A program made the translations under genes and the position numbers. Below the pieces are notes generated by a model. It did no database searches. It was not told the origin of the DNA and was given only the letters and a program-made list of their open reading frames with translations. Source: Arachis hypogaea (Eukaryota > Streptophyta > Magnoliopsida > Fabales > Fabaceae). Taken from it: DNA of 64,000 bases. This document shows positions 21,201 to 32,938 of this stretch, one piece after another (position 1 is the first letter of the stretch; each line of letters opens with the position of its first letter). Where the stretch lies: positions 26,764,022 to 26,828,021 of the forward strand of contig NC_092045.1 in assembly GCF_003086295.3 (NCBI RefSeq). The letters are read 5' to 3'.

Positions 21201-24200
21201 ATGTCGGACGCTTTGATCAATGGATTGGCCGGAGCTGGGGGAGGGATCATTTCTCAGCTCATAACATACCCTCTTCTAACTGTAAGAATTTGGTTTCAAA
21301 ATCCGATCCTCTCGTGAAAATAGTGGGTTTTCTCTTAAGACGTGAAAGATTTGAGTTTTATAATTATTTTTTCTGGTGTGATCTGCAGTTAAACACTCGC
21401 CAACAAACCGACCGTGATGTAAAGAAAATCAAGAGTAAAGTTGGAACCCTCGACCAAATGTGCCAGGTCCTTTTTTCTGTCTTTATTTCAGCTTGAATCA
21501 TAATGCCATAGTGTAATTTTTTTTTGGCTAAATAATTTATTTTATGAAAGGAAGAAAGCGAGGTTTGTGATTGTTGGGAAAAAAATACTGATATAGGTTG
21601 TGAAGGAAGAAGGGTGGGAACGATTGTATGGAGGGTTGATACCATCACTAGTTGGTACTGCTGCATCTCAGGTGAGCTTATTTCAGCTTACTATGTTTGG
21701 AGATTTTTTATTTTTTGTATCAGACACCTCTTCTTGTGTAATTGTAACTGTTGTTGATGTTGCTGCAAGTTTTTCTAAGGTGATCTCACACTCCCTCTAA
21801 TGGTCGAGAGGTGTGTCAGTTCGGCATACAAGAAAAAATGAGTTTATAAAACATTGCTGCTATTTGTTTACTTTGTTGATCAATATTGATATTTCCTAAT
21901 TTCTAAACAAAGAATTTTTTTTTAATTTACAAGTTAGGAAGGAGATTAGGATGATGTTTCGGAAATGTATATCACACTATTTGTTGATATATTTCATTTT
22001 TGTGATAATGAATGGGAAAATTAGATTGAAAATAAACTCCAAAGTGATCTTGGAGATTGACCGCTTACACTAAAATAGTCTTTGATATCCCAATTACATT
22101 AATTACGTCCCAAAAATAGGCAAAAATGTACTATACTAGTCCTTAATAGCATGATGAGTCACTTATAGGAAAGGGCCGAAGGACTAATATGGTGTAATTT
22201 TGCCAATCTCGAATAAGTAGAAGTTTTGCTTGGTGAATAGTGTGTTAAAATGTTTATCTCATAGAAGGCCAACAGGGTAGCCTATAATGATCATCTTCCA
22301 ATTTTTCTTCTTATGTTAGTGGTAAAAGATTATCCTTTGACACTTTATTAAGATGGATAAGGAAACTTTAGAGACTTATTTAATATAACTATTGACATAC
22401 TTTACTTATTTGTTTGATTCAGAATGAACTATGGAAGTTTTCCAACTAGCCATGATTGCTGCATCATGTATTTTTATAGCAACATGTTCAATGTTTTTCT
22501 TTGAATTTCATATTGGTTTAGTTTCTCACAAATTTTATGGTACAGGGTGTTTATTATTATTTCTATCAAATATTCAGGAACAGAGCCGAAGAAGCTGCAC
22601 TAACACAAAAAAAGATTGGCATCAGTGATGGATCAGTTGGAATGCTATCCTCTCTTTTTATTGCTGCTTTATCTGGGTACTTTTCTTCTGCCCAGAAAAG
22701 AACCCCTATGGTTATAGTTTGTTTTTGCCCCAGCAAATTTAAGTGCATGAGTAATGGTTCTACTTTATTTTCTTATAATTCAATCATATGCTTTGTGAAG
22801 TGTTGTCGATTTGACCTTCCAACATCATGTTAGTGAAAATCAATGATTAGATAATGTGATCTCAATGACTTAATTCTTTTATTTTATTTTTGGTAGGTCT
22901 CTTAATGTGCTTTTGACGAATCCTATATGGGTTGTTGTCACCCGTATGCAGGTAATTTAGTTACATGATAACATTGTTTTAAAGAGAAGGAATCATGGAA
23001 AGAAATGATTTCTTACATTGAACTTGATTATTACTGTTTTTGTCTTTTCAATTTTTGTGGAAAACCACTTTTTACTATGCAGACACAAAGAAAAGAGTCA
23101 AATAAGAAAGATCCTGACATGGGATTGTTAATTGTTGGTGGTGAAGAAAGCGTTCCTCTTCCTGCAGATAAGCCTCTTCCATATGACACTAAACATGTGG
23201 TAGGTAAATTCTTTGTCAGTGATCTCTTTGTGATATTCGAACACATAGACCGAGACCATTGTGATTATTATTGATTTGTTAAGTATATCATCACCCTTGA
23301 AAGATTAACTTTGTTGGAAAAAAGACCATTCAAACATTAATAATGATCATCCGACACTTGAAGGGTTAATATGTTTTGTTTTAGTTTTGACTAAACACCA
23401 TCATATGTCAACGTGTAATATACCATAGTTACATGTTTCACCAATTAGATGACGTGTCACGTACTAATTTATACGTACCAATTTACAATTTATCTGCGTA
23501 TGAGAACATCATAAGTATATTTTTTATATAAATATTTTATATGTGGTGTACCGCGTATCGATTCCCATACCATAACGCAACGTACTAATATGTGTTTGCA
23601 GATACAAGTCTATGAAGAAGGTGGAATCCTTGGTTTCTGGAATGGTGTGTTACCATCATTGATCATGGTACGTTCGAAAATAAATTCTTTCATTATCATC
23701 ACATGAACTATTATTGATTGTTTTTCACTAATTGCAGGTATGCAACCCTTCCATTCAGTTCATGCTGTATGAAACCATGTTATTAAAGATGAAAAGAAGA
23801 CCTTATGGGAATAAGAAGGGTAGAAATGGGGTAACTGCATTTGAGGTATTATTCTCATTTTGCTTCTCTAGGTATATCACTTCCAACTGATATCATATTC
23901 ACACCTTCCTTCCCTTATTTGCTTTTGATTGTTTACAACATTTGTCAGACTAAGATTCCCTTATGGCACTAGATATTTCTTCTTGGAGCTTTGGCTAAGC
24001 TTGGAGCTACTGTTGTAACTTATCCTCTTCTAGTTCTCAAGGTATATTTTATTATCTTTCTCAACATGTTGGTTTGAATTGGCTAAATATGATCCTTAAA
24101 AAAGAATGCAGCCTCTAATTGTCTGAGTTAAGTCTTGATTTAATCTCTAATATCTTAAATGTCATACTCTTGTCCTAAATATTTATGTCGTCCTATTTTT

Positions 24201-25600
24201 GTCTTCTAGACAATATTAAAATTTTTTCTTCTAAGATACTTTTTTTTTGTCTTTTTTATTTTCAAATTACTAGAACCATTGCTACAACTACTATAATTAT
24301 GATTGTGTTCATTACCAAAAAGAAGATGATAATCAAAGAAATGATATGTTAAAAGAAAAATTTTTAATTTTGACCAAAGCGCTAAAATAGGATGAGATAA
24401 GACGTATATGACAAAAATAAGATGTTTCCAATACAAGGAACGAAATTAAGACGTAGTTCAAATATTAAGAACTAAAACAGTAATCTGCTGAAGTATCTTT
24501 GCTTGGGCCGTGTGATGGGTTGAGTTGTGTTTTGGTTCCACCATTATTCAAGATAAGTAAGGAATGCTTTTTTCGTTTCTATTCCCACTTGTATGTTCTT
24601 ACAGTCAAGGCTTCAAGCTAAACAGGATAAAACAGGGGACAACAGGCACCATTATACAGGTGTGAGTTATGCCAATCTTCTGTTATAAATGCATGCCATA
24701 ATCCAATTCTGTGTTAGGTTTCTTGTCCTGTGATCTTGTTTTGTCAATGAAGACACGACAGTATTAAGATCAACGGAGACATAGCCCCAACGTTAATGCT
24801 TTTAGTTCCTATAGAAAAAATTTGGTCCCCCAATGTTGTAAGGAAACAACATCTAGTAATACCCCAAACTTTTAATCATCAAATTAGTCCCAAACTTTAA
24901 TTTCGTCAGATTGTTCACCTATATGAAAGGACTAATCCGAAAATGTTAAAAATTATTAGGGACTGGTATGTCTTTATTAAATAACGATAGGAACTGAGCT
25001 ATCAAACTTCTTATCAAAGTTTGACATGAGAATTGATATGTCTAACCAGGAGGGGAACTAGATAAATATTAGAAATGGACTAAAAATATTTACACAATAA
25101 AATAAGATTAAAATAAAATTTTAAAGGGGACTAAACTGATATTTACATATAATTTACATGTAAAAAATTAAAATTACGGGGGTCATTGCCCCCTTCCTCA
25201 CTATGTGGCTCCGCCCCTGTGTCTAACAACATAAAAGGTTAGAGATTGATTTAGTGAATAAAATTTGTCAAGGATTAAATTGTTCGACTAAAAATTCTTT
25301 GAAGACTAATTTGGGATATTACTTAACCAAATCTCTAGTATTCATAAGGAGTAGATATGTATAAAATATTTGCTTTCCTCCCTGAAGTTGCATAATCTTT
25401 GAAATTCAGGCACATGGGATGCAATTGTTAAGATGATAAACTATGAAGGGATCTATGGATTCTACAAAGGCATGGGCACTAAAATTGTACAAAGTGTTCT
25501 AGCTGCTGCTGTTTTGTTCATGATGAAGGAAGAACTCGTTAAGGGCGTTCAATCCTTTCTAGCTAAAGATGGATCTAACGCTGTAAAGCGAAAACAATGA
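21201..25600 (+). CDS. PXN: Peroxisomal NAD carrier homologue (PXN type), intact, 11 exons
   Basis: Exons: 21201-21281, 21389-21466, 21597-21671, 22546-22676, 22897-22951, 23083-23199, 23602-23667, 23738-23845, 23973-24041, 24605-24659, 25410-25600. All introns are GT-AG and phases agree, giving 341 aa plus stop. The protein is a six-helix mitochondrial-carrier-family member with three repeats. The signature positions read P-L-L-T-L-N-T-R, P-I-W-V-V-V-T-R and P-L-L-V-L-K-S-R, where the usual acidic residue is replaced as in PXN. Length and wording fit Arabidopsis PXN/PMP38 (about 331 aa), which exchanges NAD for AMP or ADP across the peroxisomal membrane. A G-V-Y-Y-Y-F-Y-Q stretch and the C-terminal L-A-A-A-V-L-F-M helix are well kept. 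The tail ends K-R-K-Q. No lesion was seen; this is the only host gene here that looks functional. Confidence 0.93.
21672..22545 (+). other. PXN intron 3, with repeat-like insert
   Basis: 874 bp. The part at about 22020-22200 has a TAGTCCTT-like phrase and its reverse-complement counterpart, typical of small non-autonomous element remnants in plant introns. Boundaries not resolved. Confidence 0.4.
24660..25409 (+). other. PXN intron 10, with transposon-like remnant
   Basis: 750 bp. Between about 24800 and 25225 it carries phrases common to plant dispersed repeats (TTAGTCCC, GGACTAA) and a G/C-rich end near CTATGTGGCTCCGCCCCT (25202-25219). No terminal repeat or duplication could be fixed by eye. 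Confidence 0.4.
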
Positions 25601-28600
25601 TGATCCATCAAGAGTGAGAACTCTGAGTGAAGACCATTAGCATCATTAGAACTTCTCACTAGGATTAAAAAGCTATCACTAGAGTTTTTCTCTAGATTTA
25701 TATTTTCATGAACGTTATTTAGTTCATAGGAAATAGTGTATGGCATGTGTGTGACCCTTTCTTTAGGTCATACATTACACCGCTCTTTTTCAAACTATGC
25801 ATTAACCGCACATGATGCTTGTGCATTTGGTTGTCCTTATATATATAGAGAGAGCGCACGCAATGTCATGAGGACAAATACTCTTACATTGGTGTAACTG
25901 AAATGATAGGATGAAACTTATCTGTGCTTCAATGGATTCTTGAATGTTTGTAGCATTGGTAGTGCATGAATATAGGGATCAAGTTTTGAATATGAACTTC
26001 ATCCCTCTTTATGCTTGAAGGTTTTCAGTGTGATAAACTGCCATAAACAATTCATAATAATTTTCGATTTGATCTTTTTTTTTTAAATAGTGAATATTTT
26101 TGTACATATTTTTATTTGTATTGTATAGAGATTTTTAAAGTTTTATTGAATTGACTATTAGGCCAGTCCAAATTAGTTTTATTGTGTTAATATAATTTTT
26201 GAAAAACAAATGATGTATGAAATATATAGTGAACAAATTAATAGAATTAGATTGTAATTTAAAAATAATTTTTTTTCTTTGTTTTAGAATGTATGATTTC
26301 ATATCATATAAGATATTTTTTACACATTCTTTTAGTCTCACTTAGCTTAAATGATATGAGATCATACTTTGCAAGAGTAATTAAAACGAAAAAATAGACA
26401 ATATTTATTAGCCTTCCTCAGTCCCACTCCTTAAAGTCTTCAACTAGAATTTGTGACAAGCAAGCTTTCTAGTACAGTAGTACTAGATAAGAAATCTATT
26501 TATTAAAATGAGACAGTTACCATTTTTTTTTTGTTCTTTACACTTTGTTTGGATAGATAATGAAAATAAAAAGAAAGAAAATAGAAGTAAATTTTTTATG
26601 CGTTTAGATAAAAAGAAAATAGATAAAAAATTTTCATTTATTTGGATTAAAATAAAAGTGAAAAGAGAAAATCGAGTAAAATTATGCTAATATCCTTATC
26701 TACTTTATAGGTAAATTAAAGTGTGCATGTGAAATAATAAATCTATCTTTATTATAAAATAAAGTATAAATATTTTTATTTGTTTATTTTTATTGTATTT
26801 TATAAATATTATATTTTTTTATATATTTGATTTAAATTATTTATCTAATACATAAAATATTTAAATGTGAAACTCTATTATAATAATGGTTTCACTAGGT
26901 AGACTATTGAAAATCTGAACAACGCGAATAATAGACTGATCTTTTAGCCCACTGAAGATTAAAAGAAAAATTAGCCCAACTCAACTTAAAAAAAAAAACT
27001 TTTTAACCCTACCATTAGAAATTTTAACCATCCATTCCTTTTAACTCTATTTACACTTCTTTCTAATCCAAACTTCCTCCTAGTGCTCTGCCATTTTCTG
27101 TCGTCACTAATCTTCAGTATTGTATTAAGAATAAATATCCCGTATGAAGAACAAACATCCTATTTGCATTAAGAACAAACATCTCATTTATAAGAAGAGG
27201 CAATAATGAGTGCATAGTGCAACAAAATAGAAATTTAGGAGTTAGGAACACTTATTCACTAGCTAGCAAAGCTAGTGAGCTTCTTGTTCTCATGAAATAG
27301 AACCACAATTCATAGTTTTCTTTTTTAGAAAAAAATATTAAATAATTAAAAATATAGATTTTACAAAAAAAGTTATAGACAGCTGAAGCTTGGGATTGGG
27401 ACTGAAATTTGGTAGTTGAGATTGAGTATTATGTTTGATGATCAGAGACGAAAACTAAAATTTTAATCCCGAAACACATAATTTTAATCCGTTTAATACT
27501 TCCAGAAAGGTCAAAAGTGGGGGACACATGCATTTCTAAATATGTAGATTGAAACTTTAATAACATTTTTTTTAAAATATTTTCATTTAACTTGTTAAAT
27601 TTTAAATTTATCCATCATCTCCATATTTATCTTAAATCCAACATGATACTAAGATATAATTCAGTCTAAATATTTTTTACACTAAATACAATACATACAT
27701 TTAATATAATCTTTATCTTAATCTCTATCTCTTCTCCAAATATAGTCATAGAGAATATATTGGCCTCTCATCATCCTGCACCAGGATTAGAAATTTGAGT
27801 TATCAAAGGAGTAGAATTAGGAATCCATAAATAATAATAGAAAGACTGTGCGTGAGCATGTGTAGTGTAAGACAAAAGAAAAAAAATTATAAGGTTAAAT
27901 TAATTAAAAAATAAAAAATATTATTGTACATTAAAATCAACAATTAAAATAAGTTATTATGTATTCATGAATACATATGCTATTTAATTATTTTTTATAT
28001 ATATTTTATATTTTAACATATATTTTATATTATTAATTAATTTTAATGTGTACTTAGTATAATTTGAATGAAAAAAACATATGGCAACACAATATCAGAC
28101 TATTAATAAACTATAACGACCCAAGAGAGCTCACTAGTACTATTTTCAAAATGATCATTGTCACTACTGCTATTGTCGGATACAAGAGAAGTTTCAACCA
28201 TAGGAGTGTAGCTAGACATAGATCCTCAATTTAGTTACCGAGAAATCAATATGATAAACACTACACCATACAAAGATCTCACTAACAACGAGATAACGAG
28301 GTGGAGAAAATTAAAGCCACTTGTTACGGTTGCCAATGATACGTGATGCACAAAAATGTCGTAGTCTTAACCGCCATGGATTGGAATCTAGTGCCATCAT
28401 ATGAAAGAAATTAAATCATAGCTGTAGATCAATTTCATGTTTCGGTTTTGAAACTGCCATTTGTCCATTTCTCATTGTCGATATATATTTGGAGTTTAGG
28501 ACCACTGGCCAAAAAGAGTATTTTAGTTTTTCCATTTTTTTTCTATTAACAAAAAAAAATCAATTTCTAGTTTTTTTTTTAATTTAATCATTTTTTCAAT

Positions 28601-28647
28601 AAAGCCTGTTGGATATATTCTGTGAATAATTTGTTCAACATGTAGAG
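25601..28647. other. 3' UTR of PXN and AT-rich intergenic DNA
   Basis: The first ~350 bp are probably 3' UTR; a GA microsatellite-like run is near 25845. Beyond that no coding frame has support. 27120-27200 repeats an AAGAACAAACATCC-like phrase. 27890-28080 is AT-rich with paired TATATTTTATATT runs, like a decayed MITE. Open frames at 26135, 26508 and elsewhere are low-complexity chance. Confidence 0.55.
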
Positions 28648-28754
28648 GTGGACTATTACTCCCAAGTGAAAGTAACATAGTAGATAATTGTTCTTGATCG
28701 AATGAAATTCATAATATAATTACTTTCAAGTAAATGTAGATGTAAAAAGTCCAC
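28648..28754. repeat. Short inverted repeat, MITE-like
   Basis: The left end begins GTGGACTATTACTCCCAAG and the right end finishes TGTAAAAAGTCCAC. The first and last seven bases are exact reverse complements, and AAGTGAAAGTAA pairs with TTACTTTCAAGT further in. 107 bp in all. No convincing target duplication. Confidence 0.5.
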
Positions 28755-28959
28755 TCATCAGTGTGGATTTTGATCGTATCGCAACTTGGTGTTTGCCGCT
28801 TGCGAGGTCAGTGAGTGAGCTAACAAGTGGATCTAGCATACCTTTGGGACCACACATCAACCTCATATAGCATTATTAGCATAGTCCCCTGTGCTGGAGT
28901 GCTAACGTATATCAATAGATAGAGTTGGAAGTGAGCTGCACGATACTATTCTGTTCTAC

Positions 28960-29272
28960 CTTTTAGAGGAAGAGACCGTTAAAGGAAGATTTTTCGTTGT
29001 TTTAAATTGATGACGGGATTAAGTATTAATTTTGATAAATCTAACTTCATTCCAATAAACTGTAATGATTGATGGGTACAGCGTATATGCAGCGCACTGA
29101 ACTATAAAAAAACTTCCTTTTCAGTTAAATACTTGGGGATCTCGCTAGGAGCTAACCCGAGATTGGTAAAGATTTGGAAGCCAATTATAGATAAAGTGGA
29201 GGATAAACTTAGCATATGGAAAGCCAAGATTTTCAGTAAAGCCAGTAAGTTGGTGCTCATCAAATCTCTCTG
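28960..29272 (+). pseudogene. LINE (L1-type) reverse transcriptase fragment, left part
   Basis: From about 28990 a frame reads M-T-G-L-S-I-N-F-D-K-S-N, then, after one TGA, V-K-Y-L-G-I-S-L-G-A-N-P and W-K-P-I-I-D-K-V, standard motifs of plant L1 RT beyond the active site. It is cut by the solo LTR at 29278 and resumes at 32824. The active site and endonuclease are not present. Confidence 0.8.
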
Positions 29273-29277
29273 TTAAA

Positions 29278-32200
29278 TGTAAAACCCGGTTAATTAACGG
29301 CTAATTAACCCATAAATGAGAATTTATTCTAGAAAGCCTAAAATGTGATTTTTATGGCTAAATGTGATAGAGGAGATTGAGACGAGAATTTCGGTACCAA
29401 ATTTATAGAATTCGGACCAAGATTGGACCGAACGGGCCAAACCGGGCCAATTGGACCCAAAGTGGGCCCTTGGCCCAACATAACTTAACCAAAACCCTAG
29501 TTTTCAGCACTCTCTCTCCTCATTTGTTACACACACAAGCTGAAATGGTGGAGAGGAAGGGAAGAACATTCTCTCAACTTCTCTCTCTCACTTGATCTTC
29601 AAACCACCATAACTTTTGATCTAGAGCTCCGATTGCCGCCCCGTTTGCGGCCACGCGTTCACCGCGGAGAGCTCTACAAAACCCATACCATCAATCTTGA
29701 GGTAAGCCACACTTTGCTGTTCGAATCTCAGCCCTTGTTTTCGAGTTTCAATGGGTGAAGTGTTGAGATTTTGGGTTCTTTGATGTTATAGGACCCAACC
29801 CTCTTGAAGGAGAAGGTTAATCTTGTCTCCTTGGACCTTGGGTGTGGTAAGATTCTCAACCCTAGTGTGATTTGTGATTTTTATGATGTTTGGGTTTTGA
29901 GATGTTGTGTATGGGTATGATGGTTGTGGCTTAGGTTGTGTATGTGTGGATATTGGAGCTTGATTGGTGATTTTGAAAAGCTTGGAAAGGGTTTGGTGGT
30001 GCAAAATCTGTTCTTGGAAGTGTTGAGGCCTTGAGAGCTTGTGGATAAGTGGTTTAGAAGTGCTCCGGTGGAGCTTGGGAAAATCGGCTAAGGTATGGTT
30101 TCGGTTTCCCGTATCTAATATGTAATGTGGTAGGAAATACTTAGGCTAGAGGCCCTAAGATAGGCATTGAATGGTTGATGTTGTTAAATGATTGAGATAT
30201 ATGATGTAGTCATATATGTGATGATGATTATTGATGCCTTGGTGGTATGATGTGTGAGAAATATGCATGTTGTAATATATGCTTGATGATTGGTTATGGT
30301 TGAATTGTGGGTTGAACCATGTTGATGGTGAGTATGATGCTGTTTGTGTACCATGATGATTTATTGGAATTGGTATTGTTGAGAATTGGCATGAGGAATA
30401 GTATATGACATGTCAATATGTTTGAGTTTGAGCCACTTGGGTGAAGTGGTATATAATGGTGAAATAGTGATTTTGGTAAATTGTGAGTTATGTGTCAATG
30501 TGTGAGTTGAGGAGGCTTGATGTTGAATTTGATACATTTTGATTGATTTCAAAGAAAAGGGATGAAATTGGCATGTTTTGATTGGTTTTGGAAAGAGTTA
30601 AAAATGGTTTGCTTTGAAAATGGCATATTGTGGTTTTGTATAAAAATATGGTTTTTGGGCGTACTTTGACGGGACATAACTTGGACTACGGATCTCCGTT
30701 TTGTACCAAATCTGTTTAGAAATGTAATTGGATCCGGGATGTCCATGCCGTTCGAAGAACGGGCGAAAAACGATTTAAAATGAGGAAGTTATGTCCGTTG
30801 GAAGATTGGGGTGTAAATCTGTGAATTCTGCAGTTTTTAACTTAGAAAATTTTTAGCAGAATGACCCCTTGCGCGTGGGCGCACCTGGCGCGTGCGCGCC
30901 GATCTTCCGAAAATTGCCATCCACGCGTGAGCGTGAGGTGCGCGGGCGCGCCGATGGTGCTGCACCCAATGCCCAGCCATTTTCCAGAGAGTTATGCCAG
31001 AACTGTGCCGGTGTTGTGCCTGGGGCACGAGAACACCCGCGCGTACGCGTGGTTGACGCGTACGCGTCGATGGACAAGTTTGGAATCCACGCGCTAGCGT
31101 GCCTGACGCTTACGCGTCGATGAGTTTTTGAGGCCATCCACGCGTGAGCGTGGAGTGCGCGTACGCGCGGCCCTGTTTTCATCCCAAAGTTGATTTTTGA
31201 GTTTTAAAAGCCAAATCTCATACATCTAAGCCTCCGATCTCACCCTTTATGTCTTAAATCATTATGGCATGCCTAGCTATTAAAAAGGGGCTAGTGAATG
31301 TGATAACTTGCGAGTGAAGCAAGGGGAAAATGAATGATCAATGAGGATCAAGATGATTATGTGAGATGTGGAGGATGATGGTGGAAGTGCTTGTTATGCC
31401 ATTGGCCGAAGGGCCGTGATTATTTATGAATATGGCTGGTTATGGATTTAACCGTGAGCCGGAATAGCTGCGTATGCTATGAATATTGGCTGGTTCTGGA
31501 TTGAACCGTGAGCCAGAATGGCTAGTATGGATGTTGATCCATGGATGAGAATTCACGCATGTTGATGCTGAATTATTGATAATTGTGATTTGCACTTCCA
31601 CTATCAGAGATACGAGTTTCCCTGGGTAGTAGCAGTGGGCTAGCCACCACGTGCTCCAGGTTGAGGCTTGAGACTCTGTTGACCCTATGTCGTAAGTGTG
31701 GCCGGGCACTGTGAAAGGCCCGGATGAGCTCGAACCCCCGTAAATATTCACCAGTGAGGGTGATGTATATGGATCATGTTTATGATCAAGTTTATAACGA
31801 GTATAACTCGAGTTTGGGGATGCACGACAGAGGGACAGTCCAATGGTTAGCGACCAGGACTTGTCGGGTTGGCTATATAACCGACAAGATGATATCATCA
31901 GCCACTAGGGACAGGCATTCATCATATGCATACTATATGAATTGTTTGAGATTGCCTATTTGACTGCATATAACTTGCTAATTGTCTAAATGTCTTACTT
32001 GCTCCTATTTGTATATTCCTTGTTTGATATAACTGTGTTTGCTATATTATATCCTGCTGGTGGTTGGGAGGTCTGAAGGAATTGGAAAGGGCAGTATTAG
32101 TTAGACTGAAGAATCTTTAGTCAGTTGCCTTGTATGGTTTAGCTTGTTTATAAGCTGGGATATTATTTGGAGGAAGTTCTAGGATTGCCTTCGGCTTTCC

Positions 32201-32818
32201 TCCATTATTATGTATTATATATGTGGAAGCTGTTACCTGCTGGGAACCTCTGGTTCTCACCCATGCGGATTTTGTGGTTTTCAGATGCAGGATGTGAGGT
32301 TTCCCGCTGAGGCATGTTGGAGACTTCTTGATTGCGAAGATTCCTTGTTCTTGGGGACCATGTTTTTGGTTTACATGTTTTGTTTAGATACTTATATCTC
32401 CGCTAAATAATACAAACTGTGATGACTCCTCTTATGGGAGATTTTGGAGAATAGGTTTTATGTATTTGTGTCCCTTTGGGTTTCCTTTGGGGTTTTCCTT
32501 ATTTTATCATATATATATATTGTTATGCTCGGACCGGTTATCTTCGCAGCCGGATCTTGAGTCTTGATACTCCTGTTTTTGACACTCCTTTGTATATATA
32601 TAATCTCGCGTTGGTTATTCTAGTTCGTTACGTTTTCGATCGGAGTGTTGCGCTTTTGAGTTGCGTTTTTTTGTTTACCCCTTTTTCTACAAAGGCTCCT
32701 AGTTAATATCAATTATTCATACTACTATACGTACTAAATTTTTATTTTAGAGGTCGTGATACCTTACCATCTCTGAATTATGACTTAAGCATAAGACTCT
32801 GTATGGTAGGGTGTTACA
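29278..32818 (+). mobile_element. Solo LTR, 3.5 kb, large-LTR family (duplication TTAAA)
   Basis: Ends TGTAAAACCC and GGTGTTACA, flanked by TTAAA at 29273-29277 and 32819-32823; the LINE frame joins across it. No repeat of the left end occurs inside and no coding domain is seen, so it is a single LTR. Its length and TGTAA...TTACA ends suggest a Ty3/gypsy chromovirus-type family; that is inference. A reverse copy of the family is at 43402-58205. A TA run is near 32510. Confidence 0.82.
30870..31170 (+). repeat. CpG-rich palindrome-pair array in the solo LTR
   Basis: Five pairs of ~16-bp imperfect palindromes: 30870/30886, 30921/30938, 31037/31054, 31087/31104 and 31138/31155. Within a pair the step is 16-17 bp; neighbouring pairs repeat every 50-52 bp, with one longer gap after the second. 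Best units: CCGCGCGTACGCGTGG and TGACGCGTACGCGTCG. The array is a sharp GC-rich island in AT-rich DNA. Confidence 0.88.
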
Positions 32819-32823
32819 TTAAA

Positions 32824-32938
32824 CAGTATCCCTGTATATTATTTGAGTCTATATAAGATGCTAAAAACTGTTGCAAATAAACTGACTTCTTTATAGAGAA
32901 GATTTCTATGGAGTAAGGAGGATGGTAAGAATGGTATG
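32824..32938 (+). pseudogene. LINE reverse transcriptase fragment, right part
   Basis: Continues the frame from 29272: N-S-I-P-V-Y-Y-L-S-L-Y-K-M, then a stop and R-R-F-L-W-S-K-E-D. It runs into the FRS sequence near 32938 without poly-A or duplication. Confidence 0.78.

Noticed and set aside
30837..31182. Arg/Ala/His-rich open frames on both strands
   Set aside because: Produced by the CpG-rich palindrome array; all frames look alike because the repeat is near-symmetric.
29278..32818. Full-length LTR retrotransposon instead of solo LTR
   Set aside because: No second copy of the TGTAAAACCC start inside, no primer-binding site and no coding domain.
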